Assembly: GCA_002315555.1 (NCBI GenBank)
Contig: DCHF01000004.1
Coordinates: forward strand, 1-25,023
Source of the DNA: Lachnospiraceae bacterium UBA1759
Lineage (GTDB): Bacteria; Bacillota; Clostridia; Lachnospirales; Lachnospiraceae
DNA: 25,023 nucleotides
Direction of reading: 5' to 3'
Positions 7,871 to 14,460 of the stretch are shown one piece after another; the stretch's first letter is position 1, and each line of letters opens with the position of its first letter. The notes under the pieces were generated by a model. That model ran no database searches, was not told where the DNA came from, and saw only the letters and a list, made by a program, of their open reading frames with translations. The position numbers and the translations under genes were made by a program.

Positions 7871-8503
7871 TCATTTCTGAGCTTCGTTTTCCTGTTCCTG
7901 GTGACTGTTCTTCAGCGCGCGCTTCCGGATATGGAACGCGATGAAAACGATGAGTTCCGCGGGAACGATAAGAAGCAGGATCTGCCAGTAGTTGCTTGTC
8001 AACTGCAGGAGTAAAAGGTAGACCAGGACGATGGCGGAAAGCACCAGCGCCCCGACAATGTACATATTGTTTTTACCCTTGTACCAGATGGAATTCAGGA
8101 CAAGCACTACGATCAGGGAGACCGGAAGTGCGGCGAAAAGGACCGTCCAGTGGAAGTGTCCGATCACGATCCAGACGATGACAAATTCTAAAAGGCAGAG
8201 CGTTGCAATGCCGGCGATGCAGCAGAGTATGATGGACAACTGGCTGTATTCGACCTTTTTGTTCATGTCGTAGCCCGGCTTTTTCCATTCATCGTGGCTG
8301 GTCAGGAGATCATCCACAGTGACCTTGAAGATCGCTGCCAGCTGCTTTAACACGAAGGCATCCGGAATGGCTTCACCGCGTTCCCACTTGGAAATGGATT
8401 TATCCGAGTAATTGATCTTTTCACCGAGCTCTGCCTGCGTCAATCCTGCGGATTGGCGGAGACGGATCAGGTTGCTCGCAAATATGAGTTTCAGTTCGTC
8501 CAA
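7871..8503 (-). CDS. XRE-family regulator with membrane-embedded C-terminal half
   Basis: This 210-residue protein has a helix-turn-helix domain of the Cro/CI type at about residues 6-66: IRLRQSAGLTQAELGEKINYSDKSISKWERGEAIPDAFVL, with the normal LTQ...S.KSISKWE recognition pattern. After a short linker it carries four predicted membrane helices (about 87-115, 119-140, 148-167, 173-191) and a charged cytoplasmic tail. The start is TTG at 8503, set by a ribosome binding site (AAAGGAG on the minus strand, 8513-8519) 9 nt away. It is transcribed alone from its own promoter. Such membrane-anchored XRE proteins are common in Clostridia and are thought to sense envelope state; the target is unknown. 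The divergent small hydrophobic gene at 8766 is a natural candidate. Confidence 0.88.
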   Translation of the reverse strand: MDELKLIFASNLIRLRQSAGLTQAELGEKINYSDKSISKWERGEAIPDAFVLKQLAAIFKVTVDDLLTSHDEWKKPGYDMNKKVEYSQLSIILCCIAGIATLCLLEFVIVWIVIGHFHWTVLFAALPVSLIVVLVLNSIWYKGKNNMYIVGALVLSAIVLVYLLLLQLTSNYWQILLLIVPAELIVFIAFHIRKRALKNSHQEQENEAQK

Positions 8504-8538
8504 GCGGGTATTCTCCTTTCACGGCATTTAGTGCGGTC

Positions 8539-8567
8539 ATTATATCGTACTTTTCCGGGTATTGCAA
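8539..8567 (-). promoter_or_regulatory. sigma-A promoter of the XRE regulator gene
   Basis: Read on the minus strand, TTGCAA (8562-8567) is followed by a 17-bp spacer and TATAAT (8539-8544). The expected start of transcription near 8532 gives a leader of about 28 nt to the TTG start. Spacing is optimal and the -10 box is perfect. Confidence 0.8.
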
Positions 8568-8765
8568 GGGAAGATGTGTGAAATCATTTTAAAGAGTATT
8601 TTGCCGTAACGGAGAAATAGTGTGTTTATTATGCTATTTCCACGGTTTATTTTCAAAGTGGGAAGCGGTAGAATCATACCATCGGAAGAAAAAAGACACA
8701 ACAAATTGCGCGCCGGAATGAACGGTACGGCTTCCGAAGTTCTGATAAATGAAAGGAGAAAGAAC

Positions 8766-8984
8766 ATGTTATATATTATTTTCGTTATTCTGTTAATGGC
8801 GGTGATCGGCAAATTGATCGGACTTGCGGCACGTCTTGCATGGGGCATCTTCAAAATCGGATTCCGCATCGTATTTCTTCCGCTGGTACTGATCGCAATG
8901 GCTGCAAAGGGCCTGATCGTCATGGCGCTGGTATTCCTTATCATCGGCGGCCTGTGCGCATTCCTGGTACCGGTAAGACATTAA
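8766..8984 (+). CDS. small hydrophobic membrane protein, function unknown
   Basis: This 72-residue protein starts at ATG 8766 with AAAGGAG (8752-8758) 7 nt ahead. The same frame is open upstream to 8622, but those 48 residues are not hydrophobic and have no ribosome binding site. Almost the whole chain is hydrophobic: one segment at about residues 1-17 and another at about 33-70, broken by basic residues (KLIGLAARLAWGIFKIGFR), so two or three membrane passes or an amphipathic helix are possible. It is rich in Gly, Ile, Leu and Ala and ends FLVPVRH. The upstream 262-bp gap shows the divergent XRE promoter but no convincing plus-strand promoter; a TAGAAT at 8669-8674 is the best -10 candidate. 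Function unknown; the pairing with a membrane-anchored regulator suggests an envelope role. Confidence 0.72.
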   Translation: MLYIIFVILLMAVIGKLIGLAARLAWGIFKIGFRIVFLPLVLIAMAAKGLIVMALVFLIIGGLCAFLVPVRH

Positions 8985-9044
8985 ATAGCCGGTAAGCCGG
9001 AAAGGGCGGGAGACCGGAGCGCCTTCCCGCGGTACTTAAAACAA

Positions 9045-9072
9045 TTGAAAAAATCCTCCTGTGTGTTATACT
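9045..9072 (+). promoter_or_regulatory. sigma-A promoter of the GH127-like gene
   Basis: TTGAAA (9045-9050), a 16-bp spacer and TATACT (9067-9072) lie 30 nt before the ATG at 9103. Transcription should start near 9079, giving a very short leader of about 24 nt that contains little beyond the ribosome binding site AGGAGG (9089-9094). Confidence 0.78.
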
Positions 9073-9100
9073 CAAGGCAGATAACAGCAGGAGGATTTTT
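9049..9100 (+). promoter_or_regulatory. 13-bp inverted repeat enclosing the promoter and overlapping the ribosome binding site
   Basis: AAAAATCCTCCTG (9049-9061) is the exact reverse complement of 9088-9100, with 26 nt between. The left arm sits mainly in the promoter spacer. The right arm contains the AGGAGG ribosome binding site of the glycosidase and ends in five Ts. RNA entering from the upstream small gene could form this stem, hiding the ribosome binding site and possibly terminating. RNA begun at the enclosed promoter lacks the left arm and leaves the site free. It might instead be an operator. The repeat is seen directly; the mechanism is inference. Confidence 0.65.
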
Positions 9101-9102
9101 CT

Positions 9103-10935
9103 ATGTATCACTTTTTGAGGGCAGGAAGCGTAAAACCCGCAGGCTGGCTGTATGACCAGCTGAAGATCCAGGCGGACGGTCTGTCCGGCCATCTTCATAC
9201 GGTCTGGCCCGATGTGCGTGACAGCGCGTGGATCGGCGGAAGCTGCGAGGGCTGGGAGCGTGTTCCGTACTGGCTTGACGGTTTCATTCCGCTTGCATAT
9301 CTTCTCGATGATGCGGAGATGATCGCGGACGCAAAGCGTTACATGGAGGCGATCATAGACCGGCAAAAGCCCGACGGCTGGATCTGCCCGTGCTCCGAAG
9401 AGGAGCGGAAGGGGTATGATGTATGGGCGTTCTTCCTGATCGGCAAAGTTCTTTCGTTGTATGCGGAGTTTTCCGGCGATGTACGCGCGGAAAAGGCCCT
9501 TTACAGCGCGATGAAGTGTTTGTACGGGTTTCTGGCCCGCGGCGATGTAAAGCTCTTTGATTGGGGCAAATCGCGCTGGTTTGAGTGCATGATCCCGCTG
9601 GACTATTTATATGAACGGTACCCGGAGGATTGGATCCCCGCGCTCGCAAAGATCCTGCGGGAGGAAGGCCTGGATTATCATACCGTAAAGGAGCGCTGGG
9701 TCCGCTATTCCAACCGCTGGACGCAGGAAACGCACATCGTCAATCTGATGATGATGTTGAAATACGAGGCTGTCACGAAAAAGCTCCTGGGCACCATGGC
9801 GGACTATGCCGATGAAGCGGAAGAGCTCTGGCAGATTTTGGAACGGTACAACGGCACCGCGGTCGGAACCTTTACGGGTGACGAGTGCCTGGCGGGCCTG
9901 AACAACAATCGCGGCACCGAGCTTTGCAGCGTTGCGGAGCTTATGTACACCTGCGAAGTGTTGTACGCACTGACCGGGGAACCGAAGTGGGCGGACCGCC
10001 TCGAGCGGGCTGCGTTCAACGCTTTCCCCGCCGCCGTAAGCGACGATATGTGGACGCATCAGTACGACCAGCAGGTCAATCAGATCGCCTGTCGTATCTT
10101 TGGCAGCAAGTCCTTCTTTGGCTCCAACAACGACGAGGCACACCTTTTCGGCTTGGAACCGCACTTCGGCTGCTGCACCGCAAATCACAACCAGGCCTGG
10201 CCCAAGCTCGCCATGAGCATCTATCTTGAGAGGGAAAGCGGCGTTGAGGCTGCGCTGATCCTGCCGTCCGTGGCGGAAACGACCGTAAACGGCGTGCCGG
10301 TCACGATCACCTGCAAGACCGGGTATCCCTTCCGGTTTGATGCGGAGTATACGGTGGTATCGGCTGCACCGGTCGATATGGAACTTACTGTCCGGATCCC
10401 GTCCTGGGCTTCTGATGTACGTGCGGAAGGCGCGGAGATCACCGGAAACAAAGCGGTGTATAAGCTGCATGCGGATGGGGAGACCACCGTTTCCCTGTGT
10501 TTTAAGGACACGCCGCATTTTACGGAGCGTCCCTGCGACCTTTCCGTGCTGGAATACGGGCCGTTTGTATTTTCACTGCCCATCGACACGGAATATGTAA
10601 TTCATGAGTACGTCCGGGACGGCGTGGAGCGTAAAGCACCGTACTGCGATTATGAACTTCTTCCGAAGTCCGAATGGCGATACGGCTTCTCTGGTGAAAC
10701 TTTTACCGTAAAAGAAAAAGCGGGCGATGCCGTCCCGTTTTCTTCAAAAGCACCGCGCCTTGTGATCGAGGCGTTCATGAAGCCGGTGGACTGGGACTAC
10801 GCGGAGGGCTACGATTCCGTGGCGGACCGCACACCGGTATCGCACATGGCCACCGGCGCTGCCGTTACAAAGGAACTGGTTCCGTACGGCTGTGCCAAGC
10901 TCCGCATGACGGAGATGCCGAAGACGGAAGAGTAA
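9103..10935 (+). CDS. GH127-like (DUF1680) glycoside hydrolase, probable beta-L-arabinofuranosidase type
   Basis: This 610-residue protein has no signal peptide, so it probably acts in the cytoplasm on imported oligosaccharides. The N-terminus, with VKPAGWLYDQLKIQADGLSG and WPDVRDSAWIGG, and an (alpha/alpha)6-barrel rich in Trp and Tyr are typical of DUF1680 proteins, followed by a beta-sandwich region from about residue 380. In characterised GH127 enzymes a Glu and three Cys bind zinc and one Cys is the nucleophile. Matching residues here are Glu273 and Cys275 (GTELCSVAE) and Cys357-Cys358 (FGCCTANHNQ), so the catalytic centre looks intact. The exact sugar is uncertain because GH127, GH142 and GH146 relatives and unassigned subfamilies share this fold. 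It starts at ATG 9103, 8 nt after AGGAGG, and is followed 13 nt later by a TetR regulator. No transporter or other glycosidase lies nearby. Confidence 0.87.
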   Translation: MYHFLRAGSVKPAGWLYDQLKIQADGLSGHLHTVWPDVRDSAWIGGSCEGWERVPYWLDGFIPLAYLLDDAEMIADAKRYMEAIIDRQKPDGWICPCSEEERKGYDVWAFFLIGKVLSLYAEFSGDVRAEKALYSAMKCLYGFLARGDVKLFDWGKSRWFECMIPLDYLYERYPEDWIPALAKILREEGLDYHTVKERWVRYSNRWTQETHIVNLMMMLKYEAVTKKLLGTMADYADEAEELWQILERYNGTAVGTFTGDECLAGLNNNRGTELCSVAELMYTCEVLYALTGEPKWADRLERAAFNAFPAAVSDDMWTHQYDQQVNQIACRIFGSKSFFGSNNDEAHLFGLEPHFGCCTANHNQAWPKLAMSIYLERESGVEAALILPSVAETTVNGVPVTITCKTGYPFRFDAEYTVVSAAPVDMELTVRIPSWASDVRAEGAEITGNKAVYKLHADGETTVSLCFKDTPHFTERPCDLSVLEYGPFVFSLPIDTEYVIHEYVRDGVERKAPYCDYELLPKSEWRYGFSGETFTVKEKAGDAVPFSSKAPRLVIEAFMKPVDWDYAEGYDSVADRTPVSHMATGAAVTKELVPYGCAKLRMTEMPKTEE

Positions 10936-10948
10936 TAAGGAGTTGGAA

Positions 10949-11515
10949 ATGGCGGATTTTACCAGTAGAGCAATCAAAGAAACGTTCATCAAGCAGCTTG
11001 AGGAGCGGCCGATCTCGGAGATCACCGTGAAAAGCATCGTCGAGGAATGCGGGGTGAACCGGAACTCGTTTTATTATCATTTCCGGGATCTGCCCGCGCT
11101 CGTGGAAGAAATCGTCAAGGAGGAAGCGGAAGGGATCATCGCCAAGTATCCGTCGGTGAATTCGATCCTGGAGTGCTACGACGCGCTGATCGAGTTCGCA
11201 TCGCACCGGAAGAAGGCGATCATGCACATCTTCCAGTCGCTGAACCGGGAGGTTTTTGAGCGGAACCTTATGTGGGTCAGCGAGTACTTCATTAAAAGCT
11301 GGGTGGAAAACGTATCCCGCGAGAAGAAGCTGTCCGACCGCGACCGGGAGGCGCTGGTCAATTATTACAAATGTCTGGGCTTCGGAATGGTCATCGATTG
11401 GCTGAATCACGGCATGTCGGAGACATACACGGCGGATATCCGGAGAGTCCTGCTTTATAAGATGGACTTCATTCAGGAGTCGATCCTGATGTTCGACGAG
11501 AACCACAAAGAATAA
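10949..11515 (+). CDS. TetR/AcrR-family transcriptional regulator
   Basis: This is a 188-residue regulator. ATG 10949 is preferred over an in-frame TTG two codons earlier because AAGGAG (10937-10942) is 6 nt from the ATG but abuts the TTG. The N-terminal DNA-binding domain is clear: IKETFIKQLEERPISEITVKSI, then VEECGVNRNSFYYHFRDLPAL, with the FYYHF signature. The C-terminal helices (about 60-188) form the ligand and dimer domain and resemble the DhaS/TetR_C type by general pattern. It is co-transcribed with the glycosidase and ends at a strong terminator. In many Clostridia a TetR gene sits beside the MMPL/LxxG export pair, so it may control the operon starting at 11760 and not the glycosidase. 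No clear palindromic operator was found by eye. Confidence 0.9.
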   Translation: MADFTSRAIKETFIKQLEERPISEITVKSIVEECGVNRNSFYYHFRDLPALVEEIVKEEAEGIIAKYPSVNSILECYDALIEFASHRKKAIMHIFQSLNREVFERNLMWVSEYFIKSWVENVSREKKLSDRDREALVNYYKCLGFGMVIDWLNHGMSETYTADIRRVLLYKMDFIQESILMFDENHKE

Positions 11516-11533
11516 ATAATAAATAAAGGAGGA

Positions 11534-11572
11534 GCCCCGGGGCGGTAAAAAGCCGCACCGGGGTTCTTTTTT
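11534..11572 (+). terminator. intrinsic terminator after the TetR gene
   Basis: A GC-rich hairpin forms from CCCCGG and GCGG on the left, an AAAAA-containing loop, and CCGC and CCGGGG on the right with a one-base bulge (11535-11563). A T-rich tract at 11564-11572 follows. It separates the glycosidase/TetR unit from the next operon. The 187 bp between it and the next gene hold no other convincing gene; the only notable box is TAGAAT at 11721-11726, a possible -10. Confidence 0.88.
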
Positions 11573-11759
11573 ATGCTTCTATACGGTTTTTATGTCTGCA
11601 CCGGGGACCGCGTTTTAGGCAAAACGCCGCGTGTGTCTGAATTTTGGTTACTTTTTGTGCGATGTCAGGTTTTCATACACCGGCAAAGTACTGTATATGG
11701 CAACGACGGAAAACATCGGGTAGAATGGCACCATCGATTTGAACAAGGAGGTTTGTCTT

Positions 11760-12356
11760 ATGAAAATACGGTCTGTTTTACCGATGAGGATCGCGAAATA
11801 CGGTTCGATCGCTCTGTCCGTCCTGTTTATGACTGCCGGTGTTATGATGATCATTCAGCCGGAGATCTCCGCAGGAATCCTTGAGATCGTCTTTTCGGTG
11901 GCGCTCATTCTTCTGGGCGCGATCAAGCTGATCGGTTTCTTCTCAAAAGACCTGTACCGGCTGGCGTTTCAATATGATCTTCAGTTTGGCTGTATATTCA
12001 TTGTGATCGGCCTTGTAACGCTGTTCCGTCCGGGCGATACCGTCGTCATCCTCTGTGCGCTTCTCGGTATCTGCCTCATGATCGACAGCCTGTTCAGGAT
12101 CCGGACTTCTCTGGATGCAAGAGCATTCGGGATCCGGAACTGGTGGCTGACCCTGATTCTGGCGGCGGTCACAGGCCTTGCGGCGCTCATGCTGGTCATT
12201 CGGCCGGCGGAAGGTGCGCGGCTCCTGGTGCGGCTCCTCGGCATCGCCTTCTTCACGGAAGGCGCGCTGAATCTGGCATCGGCGGTCAGTATGGTGAAGA
12301 TCGTCAAACACCAGAAGGCGGATACGATCGACGCGAAATATTACGAAATTAAATAA
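11760..12356 (+). CDS. DUF308/HdeD-like six-helix membrane protein
   Basis: This is a 198-residue integral membrane protein. The start is ATG 11760, 8 nt after AAGGAGG (11745-11751); an in-frame TTG at 11739 would put the ribosome binding site inside the coding region. Six hydrophobic helices fall in three hairpins with the repeated pattern of DUF308 proteins (VLFMTAGVMMIIQPE, VALILLGAIKLIGFF, CIFIVIGLVTLFRPGD, LLGICLMIDSLFRIR, WLTLILAAVTGLAALMLVIRP, IAFFTEGALNLAS). HdeD in E. coli is linked to acid resistance, but most family members have no known role. It is 12 nt from the MMPL gene, so it belongs to the export operon and may be an accessory subunit. Confidence 0.86.
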   Translation: MKIRSVLPMRIAKYGSIALSVLFMTAGVMMIIQPEISAGILEIVFSVALILLGAIKLIGFFSKDLYRLAFQYDLQFGCIFIVIGLVTLFRPGDTVVILCALLGICLMIDSLFRIRTSLDARAFGIRNWWLTLILAAVTGLAALMLVIRPAEGARLLVRLLGIAFFTEGALNLASAVSMVKIVKHQKADTIDAKYYEIK

Positions 12357-12368
12357 GGAGTTTTAGTT

Positions 12369-14447
12369 ATGCATGCGGCAAAAAAAGTTGTTAAGCTGCG
12401 GATCCCGATTCTGATCCTGACCGTTCTTCTTATGATCCCTTCGGTGATCGGAATGGCACGGACCCGCGTGAATTATGATATGCTGACCTATCTTCCGAAG
12501 GATATGGAAACGGTCATCGGTCAGGACATGCTGTTAGAGGATTTCAATAAAGGCGCATTCACCTTCCTGATCATGGAGAATATGCCGGACAAGGATGCGG
12601 CGGCGCTTAAGGAAAAGGTGGAAAAGATCGACCACGTGGACACGGTCCTCTGGTACGATTCCCTGGCGGATCTTTCCATCCCAATGGAGCTTCTTCCGGA
12701 TTCCGTTCTGCACGAATTCAAGACCGATCATTCCACGTTGATGGCCGTTTTCTTTGACACCGGTACCTCCGATGATCTTACGATGGACGCCGTCAAGGAG
12801 ATCCGCTCGGTGTGCGGCAGCCAGTGTTTCGTTTCCGGCATGACCGCTCTGGTCGTGGACCTGAAGGATCTTTGCGAGAAGGAGGAACCGGTCTATGTGG
12901 GCCTCGCGGTCCTTCTGGCTTGTGCCGCCATGGTCCTGCTTCTGGATGGCTGGCTGATCCCCTTTGTTTTCCTGGCGTCCATCGGTGCCATGATTCTTTT
13001 GAACCTGGGAAGCAACTACTTCCTCGGTGAGATCTCTTACATTACGAAAGCCTTGTCCGCGGTGCTGCAGCTTGCGGTCACCATGGACTATTCCATTTTC
13101 CTCTGGCACAGCTACAACGAGCAGCGGAAGCTGTATGAGGATAAAGAGGATGCGATGGCGGTGGCCATCCATCAGACGCTCAGCAGTGTTCTCGGAAGCT
13201 CGATCACGACGATTGCCGGCTTCATCGCCCTTTGCTTCATGAGCTTCACACTCGGCCGCGATCTGGGCATCGTTATGGCGAAGGGCGTCCTCCTGGGGGT
13301 CCTGGGCTGCGTGACGGTCCTTCCGTCGCTGATCCTGGTGCTGGACCGCCCGCTTCAGAAGACACGCCACCGTTCGCTGATCCCGGACATGAAAAAGTTT
13401 TCATCAGGCATCGTAAAAATCTTCCCGGTATTTGCAATCATTTTTGTGCTGCTGATCCTGCCGTCCTGGTACGGATATAACAAGGCGAATGACGAGGTCT
13501 ATTACGACATGGGCGAATGCCTACCGGAGGAGATGAATTATGTGATCTCCAATACCAAGCTCCGTGAAGACTTCGATATCGCATCCACCCACATGCTGCT
13601 GGTGGACCCGAGCCTTTCTTCCGCAAAGACCCGGAGCATGATCCGTGAGATGGAAGAGGTGGACGGTGTCAAATACGTGGTCGGTATGGAATCGCTCCTC
13701 GGTTCTTCGGTTCCGGAAGAGATCCTTCCGGATCACATCCGCGAAATACTGGAGAGTGACAGGTATGAGCTTCTTCTCATCAACTCGGAATACAAGGTCG
13801 CAAGCGATGACGTGAACGACCAGCTGGACAGTCTGCGGACGATCCTTAAAAAGTATGATGAAAACGGCATGCTGATCGGCGAGGCTCCGTGCATGAAGGA
13901 TATGATCGAAACGACCGGACATGATTTTGCCGTGGTCACGGCAGTCTCGGTGCTTGCGATCTTCGCGATCATCCTGATCGTGGAAAAGAGTCTGTCGCTG
14001 CCGGTAATACTGATCATGGTCATCGAACTCGGTATTTTCATCAATCTGGGTCTCCCGCATTATCTGGGGCAGCAGATGGCTTTCATCACCCCGATCTGCA
14101 TCAGTACGATCCAGCTCGGCGCGACCGTAGACTACGCGATCCTGATGACGACCCGTTACAAGACGGAGCGCATCGGCGGTCTTGATAAGAAAAAGGCAGT
14201 GTGGACGGCGCTGCATACATCGATCCCGTCCATCCTGGTATCCGGCATGGGACTGTTCGCCGCAACCTTCGGTGTAGCACTGTATTCGGATATCGAGATC
14301 ATCAGTTCCATGTGCATGCTGATGGCACGCGGAGCCCTGATCAGCATGGTCCTTGTAATATTTGTTCTTCCTGCGATGTTCATGATCTTCGACAAGCTGA
14401 TCTGCAGGACGACACTCGGAATGGGCGCGGTGTTGAAGCGCGCGTGA
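12369..14447 (+). CDS. MMPL-family RND transporter
   Basis: This 692-residue inner-membrane transporter has two repeated halves, each with one helix, an extracytoplasmic domain and a bundle of five more helices (12 helices in total). The key proton-relay pairs of MMPL proteins are present in both halves: Asp240-Tyr241 in AVTMDYSIFLWHSY and Asp588-Tyr589 in GATVDYAILMTTRY, equivalent in position to the Asp-Tyr pairs of mycobacterial MmpL3. Substrates of the family include lipids, drugs and cell-wall precursors; none can be assigned here. The ribosome binding site AAGGAG (12355-12360) overlaps the stop codon of the DUF308 gene, and the gap to the LxxG-repeat protein is 13 nt, so the three genes form one operon. 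Confidence 0.92.
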   Translation: MHAAKKVVKLRIPILILTVLLMIPSVIGMARTRVNYDMLTYLPKDMETVIGQDMLLEDFNKGAFTFLIMENMPDKDAAALKEKVEKIDHVDTVLWYDSLADLSIPMELLPDSVLHEFKTDHSTLMAVFFDTGTSDDLTMDAVKEIRSVCGSQCFVSGMTALVVDLKDLCEKEEPVYVGLAVLLACAAMVLLLDGWLIPFVFLASIGAMILLNLGSNYFLGEISYITKALSAVLQLAVTMDYSIFLWHSYNEQRKLYEDKEDAMAVAIHQTLSSVLGSSITTIAGFIALCFMSFTLGRDLGIVMAKGVLLGVLGCVTVLPSLILVLDRPLQKTRHRSLIPDMKKFSSGIVKIFPVFAIIFVLLILPSWYGYNKANDEVYYDMGECLPEEMNYVISNTKLREDFDIASTHMLLVDPSLSSAKTRSMIREMEEVDGVKYVVGMESLLGSSVPEEILPDHIREILESDRYELLLINSEYKVASDDVNDQLDSLRTILKKYDENGMLIGEAPCMKDMIETTGHDFAVVTAVSVLAIFAIILIVEKSLSLPVILIMVIELGIFINLGLPHYLGQQMAFITPICISTIQLGATVDYAILMTTRYKTERIGGLDKKKAVWTALHTSIPSILVSGMGLFAATFGVALYSDIEIISSMCMLMARGALISMVLVIFVLPAMFMIFDKLICRTTLGMGAVLKRA

Positions 14448-14460
14448 AAGGAGATAGCTT

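Noticed and set aside
8622..8765. N-terminal extension of the small membrane protein from ATG 8622
   Set aside because: The 48 extra residues are not hydrophobic, lack a ribosome binding site, and AAAGGAG is correctly placed for ATG 8766.
9006..9030. GCGGGA/TCCCGC hairpin after the 72-residue membrane protein as a terminator
   Set aside because: The stem is only 6 bp with a 13-nt loop and no T tract follows.
11573..11884. Plus-strand frame of 103 codons after the TetR terminator
   Set aside because: It overlaps the DUF308 start in another frame, follows directly on the terminator T tract and has no proper ribosome binding site.
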